Below are positions 42,432 to 51,719 of a DNA stretch of 64,000 nucleotides, one piece after another (the first letter of the stretch is position 1; every line of letters starts with the position of its first letter). A model generated the notes under the pieces. That model did not search any database. It was not told the origin of the DNA and worked only from the letters and a program-made list of their open reading frames with translations. The stretch covers positions 171,016 through 235,015 of the forward strand of contig KV835892.1 of assembly GCA_001838165.1 (NCBI GenBank), in the 5' to 3' direction. Position numbers and translations under genes: made by a program. Origin of the DNA: Actinomyces sp. HMSC035G02. GTDB taxonomy: Bacteria > Actinomycetota > Actinomycetes > Actinomycetales > Actinomycetaceae.

Positions 42432-45364
42432 TGCTGCTCCCAGAAAAGTCGTTCCATGACGGCGCGCGCTTTGCGTCCAACGCGCAGCCAGTCGTCTTCG
42501 AGGGCATTCAGCCCGCCGCTACCGTACCCGAGGATCGCTGCGAGGGCACGCAGCTCCGCGCTGTCACGGGGCAAGACGTCGAGCTTCACACCGCTCATGC
42601 GCCCGGTCGCCAAAGTATTTGCCGCGCGAATGCGGGTTGCCATATCCCAGGCATCGAGAAGAGTCTGCGCGTCTTGAGCGCTGATCAGCTCGTGCTCCCT
42701 GGCGCTCTGAATCGCCTGCGTCGTCGAGGGCGTACGCAGTGCGAGGTTGTTCGTTCCGGCACGCATCTGAATGAGCTGGATCGTCCACTCCACATCGGTG
42801 AGACCACCGGGTCCGAGCTTCACGTGACGAGCGGGCTCAATGCCGCGCGGCAGGCGCTCGTTTTCCATGCGGGCTTTGAGCAAGCGAATGTCACGCACGT
42901 CCGCCTCGCTCACTCCCCCGTACGCAAGCTCCGCAAAAAGTCCTCGAGCCTGATCGGCGAGGCTCCCCTCCCCGATCGGGCGCGCACGCACCGCCGCCTG
43001 CCTCTCCCAGGTCGAGGCCCACCGCTGCGCATACTCACGATGCGATTCGGAAGTGCGGCTCATCGGGCCGTTCTTGCCCTCGGGCCGCAGGTCGAGGTCG
43101 ACGACGATGCCCAGCTGAGTGGTCGCCGAGCCGAGAAGATTCTTCACGCGGTTGACGATCGCCGTAGCGCTGGCAGCCGCCTCGGCGTCGGAGGCTCCGC
43201 CGACGGCCTCGTGCAGGGCGATCACGTCTGCGTCCGACGCGTACGAGCACTCACGTCCGCCGTAGCGACCCATCGCGACGAATACGACAGAGGCCCGTTC
43301 CTCGCCCCACCGCTCGACTTCCTCCCGCTGCGCGATGGCGAGGGCTCCGAGGATTGCGGCATCCGTAGCGTCAGCGATCGCGTTTCCGCGAGGATCGACG
43401 CCGCCCAGCAGGTCGCTCATCGCGCAGCGCGTCAACTCACGGGTGCGAACGGCGCGGACCCGCGCAGCGGCCTCCGTCGCGTCGTCATGACGGTCAATCA
43501 GGGCGGCGACTTCTCGGGCCAGCCGGTGCGGCTCTCGCGGGGCCAGCTCAGCATCATCGTCGAGCCATGCCACGGCCTCGGGACGCTTGGCGAGGGCCTC
43601 GGCAATCCACCTGGAGTTCGGGAGCATGGTCGTGAGCCTGTGGGCGGCCACGCCCGAATCGCGCAAAAGCGCGAGGTACCAGTGCGAATCGCCGATGTCC
43701 TCGGACAGGATGCGGAAGTTGAGGAGGCCCATGTCGGGGTCCGCCCCGCCAGCCAGCCACGAGATAAACACCGGGAGCAGGTGGCGCTGAATCGCCGCGC
43801 GCCTGCTCGTCCCCTGGGTGAGCGCACCGATGTGCGTCAGCGCTCCCGCCGGATCCCGGTAGCCAATCGCGGCCAGGCGGTCGCGCGCGCCATCCGCATG
43901 CAACGACACCTCGTCCTCGCTCAGCGACGCGGTCGCGGCGATGATCGGGCGGTAGAAGACGTCCTCGTGCAGGGCGCGGACGCGGGTCCGAACCTCGTCG
44001 ATGGCATCGCTGATCGACTCCGCATCTGCGAAGCGATCGGGTCCCATCGCACGCCCGAGGACACGCAGCTCCCGTTCCTTGTCCGGAATCAGGTGCGTGC
44101 GGCGCATTCGAGGCAGCTGAGTGCGGTGTTCGACGGCGCGCAGGAACCGGTAGCACAAGGCAAGCTGATGCGCGTCGCTGCGCGCAATGTAGCCGCCCTC
44201 GCGCAGCGCCTCGATCGCATCCAGCGTCGACCTCACGCGCAGGAAGGCGTCGGTGCGACCGTGAACAAGCTGAAGCAGCTGGACGGTGAACTCGACGTCT
44301 CGCAGGCCACCGCGCCCAAGCTTGAGCTCTCGGGACGCGTGCGATCGCGAGATGTTGTCTTCGACGCGACGGCGCATCGCGCGCGCAGCCTCGACGAATC
44401 CTTCACGCGTCGCAGCGCTCCACACGTAGGGCTGCGCAGCTTCCTCGAAGGCACGCCCGACGGCCTCCTCTCCCGCACAGGCGCGCGCCTTGAGCAGCGC
44501 CTGGAACTCCCAGGTTTGCGCCCATTTGTCCCAGTACTGGCGGTAGGACTCGACGGTGCGCACGAGCGCTCCGTTGCGCCCCTCGGGACGTAGGTTCGCA
44601 TCCACCGTCCACAGCGGGGCTTCGGTGCCGGGACCCGAGCATGCGGAGGCGGTGGCCGCCGCAAGGCGTGTCGCAACCTCGAGGGCTACGCGCTCATCTC
44701 CATCCGCCCCAGCCTCGGCCACGTAGACGACATCGACGTCGGAGATGTAGTTGAGTTCGCGCGCTCCAGTCTTACCCATCGCGATGATGGCAAAGGGGAT
44801 GAGCCCGCACGGGTCGATGTCCCGCCTCGCCAGGGCCAGGCCGGCCTCAAGGGTCGCGTCGACCAGGTCGGCGATGCGCCGACCGACCTCGGGCATGAAC
44901 CCTTCGGGATCGTCACTCGTCAGATCATCGGCGGCGAGGTATAGCAGGACCCGGCGATACGCGCCGCGCAGATCGTCCACCCGAGCATCCTCAGAGGCGA
45001 CGAACGCACCGCACTCGACCCGCGTCGCCCCCACGGACGCCAGCATGACCCGTGCGGCCTCGCCAGGATCCTCCCAGATCGCCCGCGCACGGGCGGGGTC
45101 GGCGATCACGTAGTCACCCAGCCACTGGCTACCACCCAGGACGGCGCACAGGCGAGCACGCGCACGCGCATCATCGACGAGTAAACGGACGAGGCCGGGG
45201 TCGGCCTCGTGCAGACGGATCGCCGCCAGCAGCGCCTGATCAGGGTCGGCACTCGCCCCCAGGTCCGCCGCCCACACCTCAGCTCCGCCCGGCAGCTCCT
45301 CCAAGAAGGAGAGAGCACGGCGTGGATCTAAGAAACCGGCGATCCGGAGCGCATCACCGCTCAC
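42428..45364 (-). CDS. glnE: Glutamine synthetase adenylyltransferase/adenylyl-removing enzyme
   Basis: A bifunctional nucleotidyltransferase that adds AMP to, and removes it from, glutamine synthetase. I choose the GTG at 45362-45364, which forms a GTGA overlap with the glnA stop and has a GAAGG site upstream; the open frame runs 22 codons further into glnA. At 978 residues it has the full two-domain layout: the removase domain with G-K-T-G-A-R-E-L-N-Y-I-S-D-V-D near residues 196-210, and the transferase domain with G-R-Y-G-G-R-E-C-S-Y-A-S-D-A-D near 697-711, each followed by an HD-like helical region. It is co-transcribed with glnA and a phosphatase gene. Confidence 0.94.
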   Translation of the reverse strand: MSGDALRIAGFLDPRRALSFLEELPGGAEVWAADLGASADPDQALLAAIRLHEADPGLVRLLVDDARARARLCAVLGGSQWLGDYVIADPARARAIWEDPGEAARVMLASVGATRVECGAFVASEDARVDDLRGAYRRVLLYLAADDLTSDDPEGFMPEVGRRIADLVDATLEAGLALARRDIDPCGLIPFAIIAMGKTGARELNYISDVDVVYVAEAGADGDERVALEVATRLAAATASACSGPGTEAPLWTVDANLRPEGRNGALVRTVESYRQYWDKWAQTWEFQALLKARACAGEEAVGRAFEEAAQPYVWSAATREGFVEAARAMRRRVEDNISRSHASRELKLGRGGLRDVEFTVQLLQLVHGRTDAFLRVRSTLDAIEALREGGYIARSDAHQLALCYRFLRAVEHRTQLPRMRRTHLIPDKERELRVLGRAMGPDRFADAESISDAIDEVRTRVRALHEDVFYRPIIAATASLSEDEVSLHADGARDRLAAIGYRDPAGALTHIGALTQGTSRRAAIQRHLLPVFISWLAGGADPDMGLLNFRILSEDIGDSHWYLALLRDSGVAAHRLTTMLPNSRWIAEALAKRPEAVAWLDDDAELAPREPHRLAREVAALIDRHDDATEAAARVRAVRTRELTRCAMSDLLGGVDPRGNAIADATDAAILGALAIAQREEVERWGEERASVVFVAMGRYGGRECSYASDADVIALHEAVGGASDAEAAASATAIVNRVKNLLGSATTQLGIVVDLDLRPEGKNGPMSRTSESHREYAQRWASTWERQAAVRARPIGEGSLADQARGLFAELAYGGVSEADVRDIRLLKARMENERLPRGIEPARHVKLGPGGLTDVEWTIQLIQMRAGTNNLALRTPSTTQAIQSAREHELISAQDAQTLLDAWDMATRIRAANTLATGRMSGVKLDVLPRDSAELRALAAILGYGSGGLNALEDDWLRVGRKARAVMERLFWEQQ

Positions 45365-46701
45365 CGGGGAACGACCTTCAGGAATTGCTCGAGCTCCTGG
45401 CGAGTGATCTGCTGGCGATATTCCGTCCACTCCTTGCGCTTGTTGCGGATAACGTAGTCGAACACCTGCTCACCGAGGGTGGAAGCCACCAAATCGGAGC
45501 TCTTCATGGCCCGCACGGCGTCCGACAACGAGGCCGGCAAGGCGTGAATACCCATGACCTGGCGCTCCCGATCCGACAGGTCCCACACGTTGTCCTCGGC
45601 CTCGGGCATGAGTTCCATCTTCTTCTCGATGCCGTCGAGTCCCGCAGCGATGAGAACGGCGAACGCCAGATAGGGGTTCGCACTCGGGTCGGGCGCGCGG
45701 TATTCGATGCGCGCGGCAGCCGCCTTCTTCGGCTTGTAGAGGGGAACGCGCACGAGGGCCGAGCGATTCAGGTGACCCCAGCACACGTAGGAGGGTGCCT
45801 CTCCCCCGCCCCACAGGCGCTTGTAGGAGTTGACGTGCTGATTGGTGATAGCCGCGATCTCCTCGGCATGTGCGAGGAGGCCCGCAATGAACTGGCGCCC
45901 CGTCGTGGACAAGCGATACTGACCCGCCGGGGAGAAGAATGCGTTTTCTTCGCCCTCGAACAGCGACAGGTGCGTATGCATGCCCGAGCCGGGGTGCTCG
46001 ATAAAGGGCTTCGGCATGAACGTCGCGACGAGCTCCTCGCGCAGCGCGACCTCCTCAATGAGGGTGCGCGCGGTCATGATGTTATCCGCTGCGCGCACGG
46101 GATCAACGGCGCGCAGATCGATCTCGTTTTGCCCCGGTCCGCCCTCGTGGTGCGAGAACTCAACCGGGATTGCCATGTCCTCGAGCATGCGCACGGCGCG
46201 GCGGCGGAAATCGTTCGAGTCCCCGCGTGCGACGTGATCGAAGTATCCGGCCTGATCGACGGGGATCATGTGATCGGGAGTCACGGGCTGACGGAGCAGG
46301 TAAAACTCGATCTCCGGGTGGATCATGACACGGAAGCCAGCATCGGCGGCGCGCTCCACCGCGCGCTCGAGGACGCCGCGAGGATCGGAGGGAGCCGGAC
46401 GACCATCGGGCATGAGGACGTCGCAGAACATGCGGGCAACCGGGTCCTCGTTGGAACGCCACGGGAGCAGCTGGAACGTCGACGCATCAGGCTTCAGCAG
46501 CATGTCCGACTCGTAGACGCGCGTTAGGCCTTCGACGGCCGAGCCGTCGAAGCCGATTCCCTCGCAAAATGCCTCCTCGAGCTCACCGGGGTCGATCGAG
46601 ATCGACTTCAACACGCCCGCAACATCCGTGAACCACAAACGGATGAAACGAATGTTCTTCTGCGCGACCTCGCGCAGCACGTATTCCTGATGCGAATCCA
46701 C
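45361..46701 (-). CDS. glnA: Type I glutamine synthetase, GlnA2-like (no adenylylation tyrosine)
   Basis: Makes glutamine from glutamate, ammonia and ATP. The GTG at 46699-46701 is the best start because GGGAGG lies 7 bases upstream; the open frame extends 20 codons into a terminator-like hairpin. The 446-residue length equals the short GSI-alpha/GlnA2 class. Motifs are G-F-D-G-S-A-V-E-G near 50, E-I-E-F-Y-L, N-E-I-D-L, G-S-G-M-H-T-H-L-S and P-S-Y-V-C-W-G near 315. Where adenylylated enzymes have N-L-Y-D-L-P, this one reads N-V-W-D-L-S, so the modified tyrosine is a tryptophan. The adjacency to glnE matches M. tuberculosis glnA2-glnE. Confidence 0.93.
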   Translation of the reverse strand: MDSHQEYVLREVAQKNIRFIRLWFTDVAGVLKSISIDPGELEEAFCEGIGFDGSAVEGLTRVYESDMLLKPDASTFQLLPWRSNEDPVARMFCDVLMPDGRPAPSDPRGVLERAVERAADAGFRVMIHPEIEFYLLRQPVTPDHMIPVDQAGYFDHVARGDSNDFRRRAVRMLEDMAIPVEFSHHEGGPGQNEIDLRAVDPVRAADNIMTARTLIEEVALREELVATFMPKPFIEHPGSGMHTHLSLFEGEENAFFSPAGQYRLSTTGRQFIAGLLAHAEEIAAITNQHVNSYKRLWGGGEAPSYVCWGHLNRSALVRVPLYKPKKAAAARIEYRAPDPSANPYLAFAVLIAAGLDGIEKKMELMPEAEDNVWDLSDRERQVMGIHALPASLSDAVRAMKSSDLVASTLGEQVFDYVIRNKRKEWTEYRQQITRQELEQFLKVVPR

Positions 46702-46716
46702 CGCTGTCCTCCCGTT

Positions 46717-46757
46717 GAGAAAAGAACGGGCCGACCGCAGGGACTGCGGTCGGCCCG
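46717..46757 (-). terminator. Terminator or attenuator directly upstream of glnA
   Basis: A perfect 14-base-pair stem (46727-46740 with 46744-46757), a 3-base loop and a U-rich tail on the minus strand (46717-46726, TTCTTTTCTC) follow the SPFH gene stop. The tail ends only 15 bases before the glnA start and abuts its ribosome-binding site, so there is no room for a separate promoter below it. It either ends the SPFH transcript or attenuates glnA. Confidence 0.85.
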
Positions 46758-46770
46758 GCATGGCTTCAGT

Positions 46771-47730
46771 CTACTTGCCCAGGTTGAAACCCTTCGAGAT
46801 GGATTCCAGTGCGCCGGTAAGATCGGAGGGAAGCATCCACAGCTTGGACGCCTGACCGTCAGCAATCTTCGGCAGCATTTCGAGGTACTTGTAGGACAGG
46901 AGCTCGGGCGTGGCCTTGCCAGCGTTGATCGCCGCGAAGACGGTCTGGATGGCCTCGGACTCGCCCTGTGCACGCAGGATCTGCGCCTGACGGGCACCCT
47001 CGGCCTGGAGGATCAGGGCTTCCTTCTGACCCTTGGCCTGCAGAACCTGGGCCTCCTGCTGGGCGGAGGCGGCCAGAACGGCAGCCTGCTTGGCACCCTC
47101 GGCCTTCTTGATCTGGGCCTCACGCTCGGCCTCGGCCGTCAGAATCGTCGCGCGCTTCGTGCGCTCCGCCGTGATCTGCTGCTCCATGGCAGCCAGGACT
47201 CGCGGCGGCGGCTCGATGGACTTGAGCTCCACGCGGGTCACGCGGATGCCCCACGGGCCCGTGGCCTCGTCAAGGACGCCACGCAGCTGCTTGTTGATCG
47301 ACTCACGCGAGGTCTGCGTCTGCTCCAGGTCCAGCGAACCGATCAGGTTACGCAGCGTCGTCGCGGTCAGCTGCTCGATCGCCTGCAGGAAGTTAGCGAC
47401 CTCGTAGGTCGCACTGCGCGGATCCGTGATCTGGAAATAGATGACGGAGTCGATCGACACCATCGCCTGGTCGGCGGTGATGACGGGCTGAGGCGGGAAG
47501 TTCGCAACCTGCTCACGCAGATCGATACGAGCAGCGACGCGGTCCACGAAGGGGACCAGCAGGTGGAAACCACCCTGCATGACCGCCTGGAACCGACCAA
47601 GGCGCTCGACAACGTACGCCTGCGACTGCGGGACGATCCGCACTGCGCGGGCGAGCGAGACCACGACGAAAATGACGACGGCAAGCACCACGATGAACGC
47701 AATGTTGCCGATGATGTTTCCTGAATTCAC
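46771..47730 (-). CDS. SPFH/band 7 (stomatin/QmcA-like) membrane protein
   Basis: A membrane scaffold protein of the stomatin/prohibitin family, 319 residues. One N-terminal membrane segment (about 8-28) is followed by the SPFH domain (V-P-Q-S-Q-A-Y-V-V-E-R-L-G-R-F) and the R-V-E-L-K-S-I-E-P-P family block. A long Ala/Glu/Gln-rich coiled coil runs from about 190 to 265. A GTG start with GGAAGG upstream is used. The gene follows its usual partner NfeD. Such pairs are linked to membrane quality control or microdomains. Confidence 0.92.
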   Translation of the reverse strand: MNSGNIIGNIAFIVVLAVVIFVVVSLARAVRIVPQSQAYVVERLGRFQAVMQGGFHLLVPFVDRVAARIDLREQVANFPPQPVITADQAMVSIDSVIYFQITDPRSATYEVANFLQAIEQLTATTLRNLIGSLDLEQTQTSRESINKQLRGVLDEATGPWGIRVTRVELKSIEPPPRVLAAMEQQITAERTKRATILTAEAEREAQIKKAEGAKQAAVLAASAQQEAQVLQAKGQKEALILQAEGARQAQILRAQGESEAIQTVFAAINAGKATPELLSYKYLEMLPKIADGQASKLWMLPSDLTGALESISKGFNLGK

Positions 47731-47776
47731 AGCGTCTTTCCTTCCTTACGTCTATGAAAATACAAGATGTGCGGGA

Positions 47777-48250
47777 TCAGGAGATCGAGTCTCCGTACGG
47801 ATGCGTCGGAGCCGCAGAGGCCGGGTCGAGGGCGCTCACGACGGCAGTTGCGCCCTCGATGCGATCAACACGAACTTCGGCACCAACGCGCAGCGTCGGC
47901 CCCTCGGTGCGCGCGCTCCACTCTCCACCCGAGAACTGGATGCGTCCGTGGCGCTCTCCCACGGCCTCGGTCACGTAACCGGTCTTGCCAATCAGACCGT
48001 CAGTGTTGCTCGGAACGTAACCGCTGGACCGGTCGATACGCCCTTTCAGGAAGGGACGCAGGACGACCAAAAGAGCGATCGAGACGACAATAAAAACGAT
48101 GGCCTGAACCGCCAGGTTTGCACCCAACGCGCCCGCGATGCCAGCAGCCAACGCGCCGATAGCAAACATGAGGAAGACGAAGCTCACGCTCATGACCTCG
48201 ACGATTCCGCAGACGAGGGCCCCGAGAATCCACAGCCACCAGGTACTCAT
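47777..48250 (-). CDS. NfeD family membrane protein
   Basis: A 157-residue partner of SPFH proteins. Three hydrophobic segments at about 5-70 (W-W-L-W-I-L-G-A-L, then two Ala/Val/Ile-rich helices) are followed by a small OB-fold domain at about 80-145 (G-L-I-G-K-T-G-Y-V, then W-S-A-R and V-R-V-D-R-I-E-G). It lies between the lone ABC ATPase gene and the SPFH gene on the same strand. Confidence 0.9.
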   Translation of the reverse strand: MSTWWLWILGALVCGIVEVMSVSFVFLMFAIGALAAGIAGALGANLAVQAIVFIVVSIALLVVLRPFLKGRIDRSSGYVPSNTDGLIGKTGYVTEAVGERHGRIQFSGGEWSARTEGPTLRVGAEVRVDRIEGATAVVSALDPASAAPTHPYGDSIS

Positions 48251-48263
48251 GACACAACCCCTT

Positions 48264-49052
48264 TCAGTCAGTCACGCCGCGCGCCCACCAGCGCCCATCG
48301 GTGTTACCGGCGAGCAGAGGCATGCCGTACACCTCGGACAGGTTGACACCGGTCAGGACATCCTCGATCGGCCCCTGATGCGTGATCTCGCCGTTCGACA
48401 TGATCGCGCAGTGCGTCACGCCCGCGGGGATCTCTTCGATCTGATGCGTGACCAGGATGACCTGCGGGGACTTCGAGCCCGCCATGATCTCCGACAGAGC
48501 GGCGATGAGCAGCTCTCTCGCCCCCAGGTCGAGGCCCGAGGTCGGCTCGTCGAGGATGAGCACCTCCGGATCGGTCATGAGGGCGCGCGCCAGCAGCACG
48601 CGCTGGGCCTCGCCCTCGGAGAGCGTCGAAAACTCGCGCTGGGCCAGGTGCGAGACACCGAAGATGTCCATGAGTGCGTGGGCGCGCTCGTCGTCGACCT
48701 GCTCGTATTCCTCGTCGTGGGCGACGGCAAGGCCCCAGGCGGCGCTGCGCACCGTGTCGAGGACCGACTGAGTCGGCACGATCTTGGCCCCCACAGCGGC
48801 CGACGAGAGCCCCACGCGCGTGGCGATCTCTGCCGGATCGGCCTGCGACAGATCCGTCTCCGAAATGGTGACCTCACCGCTATCGGGAGTGATACGGCCC
48901 GAGGCCACGCGCGCCAGCGTGGTCTTACCCGCGCCGTTCGGGCCGACGATGACCCAGTGCTGGCGCGGACGCGTCGACCACGAGACGTCGGACAGGACCT
49001 GCGTGTCCCCGCGTTGGAGAGACACGTGAGAAAGATTCAGGACGTAAGTCAT
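48264..49052 (-). CDS. Stand-alone ABC ATPase
   Basis: A single ATP-binding cassette of 262 residues without a membrane partner nearby. Walker A is G-P-N-G-A-G-K-T-T near 38-46, the signature is the weak form L-S-E-G-E-A-Q-R-V-L-L-A-R (Glu instead of the second Gly), Walker B is V-L-I-L-D-E-P-T-S-G-L-D and the switch is V-T-H-Q-I-E-E-I. It resembles ModF/iron-type cytosolic ATPases of actinobacteria whose role is unknown. The ATG 49050-49052 begins M-T-Y-V-L-N-L. It is 13 bases upstream of nfeD, so it is likely co-transcribed. Confidence 0.85.
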   Translation of the reverse strand: MTYVLNLSHVSLQRGDTQVLSDVSWSTRPRQHWVIVGPNGAGKTTLARVASGRITPDSGEVTISETDLSQADPAEIATRVGLSSAAVGAKIVPTQSVLDTVRSAAWGLAVAHDEEYEQVDDERAHALMDIFGVSHLAQREFSTLSEGEAQRVLLARALMTDPEVLILDEPTSGLDLGARELLIAALSEIMAGSKSPQVILVTHQIEEIPAGVTHCAIMSNGEITHQGPIEDVLTGVNLSEVYGMPLLAGNTDGRWWARGVTD

Positions 49053-49088
49053 GTATCCAGCCTAGTCGTCTGTCGGGTGACGTGCGCC

Positions 49089-50312
49089 CTAAACGAGCGA
49101 ACGGTACAGCTCGGCGGTCTTCACGCCGATCGCTTCCCAGGAGAAGTGATCGCGGGCGCGAGCGAGGCCGGCCTCGCCCATACGACGTCCCAGCTCCGGG
49201 TCGTCGAGGATACGCACCAGACGATCAGCCATCGCTTCCTCGAAGGCGCGAGGATCAAGCGGCGTTCCCGTGCCGTCCTGCATCTGCTCGATCGGGACGA
49301 GGTAGCCGGTTTCTCCATCGACGATGACGTCGGGGATGCCGCCGGTCGCGGTACCAACGACGGGCAGGCCCAGGGCCATGGCCTCAAGGTTCACGATGCC
49401 GAGGGGTTCGTACACCGACGGCGTAATGAAGACCTGCGCCGAGGACAGGATCGCTGCCACCTCAGGCTGCGGGAGCATCTCGGAGATGAGGATGACGCCC
49501 GAGCGACGAGCACGCAGCTCGGAGACGAGGCCCTCCACCTCTGCGGCGATCTCAGGCGTATCGGGGGCACCTGCACAGAGCACGAGCTGAACGTCATCGG
49601 GCAGCAGCTGGGCGGCGCGCAAGAAGTACGGAAGGCCCTTCTGGCGAGTGATGCGGCCGACGAACACGACCGTGCGACGAGACGGGTCAATACCGTGCTC
49701 GGCAAGCACACGGGCGCGCAGCTCCTCGCCCGCTTCCCCTTCGGGGGCGTGCCACTTGTTCAGGTCGATACCGTTGTGAATGACATGCACGCGCTCGGGG
49801 TCGACGGCCGGGTAGCAGCGCAGAATATCGTCACGCATACCGTTCGAGACCGCGACGATCGCGCTCGCAGCCTCGTAGGCGGTCTTCTCCACGTAGGAGG
49901 ACAGGCGGTAGCCGCCGCCGAGCTGCTCAGCCTTCCACGGGCGCAGCGGCTCCAACGAATGCGCAGAGATAACGTGCGGGATGTCGCCGAGAAGCGACGC
50001 AACGTGCCCAGCAAAGTTCGCGTACCAGGTGTGGGAATGGACCAGGTCAGAGCCCTCGCACGCGGCGGCGATCTCAAGGTCAACACCGAGCGTGCGCAGA
50101 GCGGCGTTCGCACCGGCCAGCTGAGGCAGATCAGTGTGTCCGGTCACGCCCGGGTCGGCTCCGTCGGTGCCCGGTTCGCGCGGACCGTCAAACGCCTGGA
50201 CGCGCAGGTCATCGACGAGGCCACGCAGGACCTTGGCCAGTTCGAGCACGTGGACACCGGCTCCTCCGTAGACGTGAGGAGGGTATTCACGGGTAAGGAG
50301 ATCAACGCGCAT
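49089..50312 (-). CDS. glgA: Glycogen synthase / glycosyltransferase (actinobacterial GlgA/GlgM type)
   Basis: A GT4-family glucosyltransferase of 407 residues, the length of the actinobacterial GlgA/GlgM enzyme that makes glycogen or maltose 1-phosphate. M-R-V-D-L-L-T-R-E-Y-P-P-H-V-Y-G-G-A-G starts the protein (ATG 50310-50312, with AAGGA upstream); the frame is open 126 codons further, but that part is intergenic or antisense to glgC. H-S-H-T-W-Y-A-N is the acceptor-side motif, F-V-G-R-I-T-R-Q-K-G holds the donor-site Arg and Lys, and P-S-V-Y-E-P-L-G-I-V-N-L-E-A is the E-x7-E motif. It diverges from glgC. Confidence 0.92.
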   Translation of the reverse strand: MRVDLLTREYPPHVYGGAGVHVLELAKVLRGLVDDLRVQAFDGPREPGTDGADPGVTGHTDLPQLAGANAALRTLGVDLEIAAACEGSDLVHSHTWYANFAGHVASLLGDIPHVISAHSLEPLRPWKAEQLGGGYRLSSYVEKTAYEAASAIVAVSNGMRDDILRCYPAVDPERVHVIHNGIDLNKWHAPEGEAGEELRARVLAEHGIDPSRRTVVFVGRITRQKGLPYFLRAAQLLPDDVQLVLCAGAPDTPEIAAEVEGLVSELRARRSGVILISEMLPQPEVAAILSSAQVFITPSVYEPLGIVNLEAMALGLPVVGTATGGIPDVIVDGETGYLVPIEQMQDGTGTPLDPRAFEEAMADRLVRILDDPELGRRMGEAGLARARDHFSWEAIGVKTAELYRSLV

Positions 50313-50483
50313 GGTGGGGTCCTTCCGACGGGAGCGACATGTGAGACACATCGTATCTGATCTCACGTCACCGCTGGTCGAAAACGAGACGGTGTAGCAA
50401 TCGATAGACATTTGTAATACAGTGTGATCACTCCCACGGATCCGCGCCGATGCGGGTCCACTCGACCAACGAAGAGGTGCCAC
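50313..50483. promoter_or_regulatory. Divergent glgA-glgC control region
   Basis: A 171-base gap between the two glycogen genes. Two nested dyads lie on the glgA side: atgtg-aga-cacat at 50339-50351, and gtgaga-N14-tctcac at 50341-50366. TACGAT on the minus strand (about 50350-50355) could be a glgA -10 covered by the dyads; TAATAC on the plus strand (about 50415-50420) could serve glgC. No gene is seen. Confidence 0.45.
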
Positions 50484-51719
50484 ATGGCAAAGAACCACGT
50501 TCTGGCAATCGTTCTCGCGGGCGGTGAGGGTAAGCGACTGATGCCTCTGACGGATGACCGCGCAAAGCCGGCAGTTCCGTTCGGTGGCCACTTCCGCCTG
50601 ATCGATTTCGCGCTGTCGAACATCGTGAATTCCGGATACCTCAAGATTGTTGTCTTGACGCAGTACAAGTCCCATTCGCTCGACCGCCACGTCACAAAGA
50701 CCTGGTACACGTCTCCGCTACTCGGCAACTTCATTGCCCCTGTGCCGGCTCAGCAGCGTCGCGGCCCGCACTGGTACCTGGGTAGCGCGGATGCCATCTA
50801 CCAGTCGCTCAACATCGTCGACGACGAGCAGCCGGAGTACATCGTCATCATCGGTGCGGACAACATCTATCGCATGGACTTCTCGCAGATGGTCCAGCAC
50901 CACATCGATTCGGGCCTGCCCGCCACGGTCGCCGGCATCCGTCAGCCGATCGAGCTAGCTTCGGCGCTCGGTGTCATCGACGGCGAGAACGGGGTCGTCA
51001 AGAACTTCCTCGAGAAGCCGAAGAACGCGGTGGGCCTGCCCGACGATCCGACCAAGGTTCTCGCCTCCATGGGCAACTACGTCTTCACCACGAAGGATCT
51101 GGTAAACGCTCTGCGTGAGGACGCGGAGAACCCCAATTCGAAGCACGACATGGGCGGCAACATCATCCCGTGGTTCGTCGAGCGCGGCGAGTGCGGCGTC
51201 TACGACTTCCAGGACAACGACGTGCCGGGGTCGACCGACCGTGACCGCGACTACTGGCGTGACGTCGGTACGCTGGACGCCTACTACGAGGCGAACATGG
51301 ACCTGATCTCGGTGCACCCGGTGTTTAACCTGTACAACCGTGAATGGCCGACCATGACGATGATCGATGGTTCGCTGCCGCCGGCCAAGTTCGTCTACGG
51401 CGATGCGGATCGCCTGGGTCATGCGATCGACTCGTTCGTCTCCCCCGGCGTCATCGTTTCCGGTGGCGAGATCGTGCGCTCGGTCATTTCCCCGAACACC
51501 TACGTCCACTCGTGGGCAAAGATCGAGGATTCGGTCGTCATGCATGGCTGTCGTATCGGCCGCTCGTCGCGGGTCGTGAAGACGATTCTGGATAAGAACG
51601 TCGTCGTTGAGGAAGGTGCCGTCGTCGGCGTCGATCTTGACCACGATCGCGAGCGCGGCTTCACCGTCACCGAGTCCGGCATTACGGTCGTTCCCAAGGG
51701 CGCGGTCGTCCGCAAGTGA
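50484..51719 (+). CDS. glgC: Glucose-1-phosphate adenylyltransferase
   Basis: Makes ADP-glucose for glycogen synthesis and is usually allosterically controlled. The start is the ATG at 50484 with GAGG upstream; the frame is open 20 codons further left. The 411-residue protein has the nucleotidyltransferase motif [13 protein letters not shown] near 11-23, K-P-A-V-P-F-G-G, the [10 protein letters not shown] catalytic region, F-L-E-K-P and [11 protein letters not shown], then a left-handed beta-helix C-terminus. Its stop overlaps the serB start. Confidence 0.95.
   Translation: MAKNHVLAIVLAGGEGKRLMPLTDDRAKPAVPFGGHFRLIDFALSNIVNSGYLKIVVLTQYKSHSLDRHVTKTWYTSPLLGNFIAPVPAQQRRGPHWYLGSADAIYQSLNIVDDEQPEYIVIIGADNIYRMDFSQMVQHHIDSGLPATVAGIRQPIELASALGVIDGENGVVKNFLEKPKNAVGLPDDPTKVLASMGNYVFTTKDLVNALREDAENPNSKHDMGGNIIPWFVERGECGVYDFQDNDVPGSTDRDRDYWRDVGTLDAYYEANMDLISVHPVFNLYNREWPTMTMIDGSLPPAKFVYGDADRLGHAIDSFVSPGVIVSGGEIVRSVISPNTYVHSWAKIEDSVVMHGCRIGRSSRVVKTILDKNVVVEEGAVVGVDLDHDRERGFTVTESGITVVPKGAVVRK

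Noticed and set aside
42287-44593. A 768-codon plus-strand open frame opposite glnE
   Set aside because: Antisense to a conserved enzyme, with Arg/His-rich nonsense composition.
48138-50360. A 740-codon plus-strand open frame opposite the ABC ATPase and glgA
   Set aside because: Antisense shadow; it spans an intergenic junction and has no ribosome-binding site or domain.
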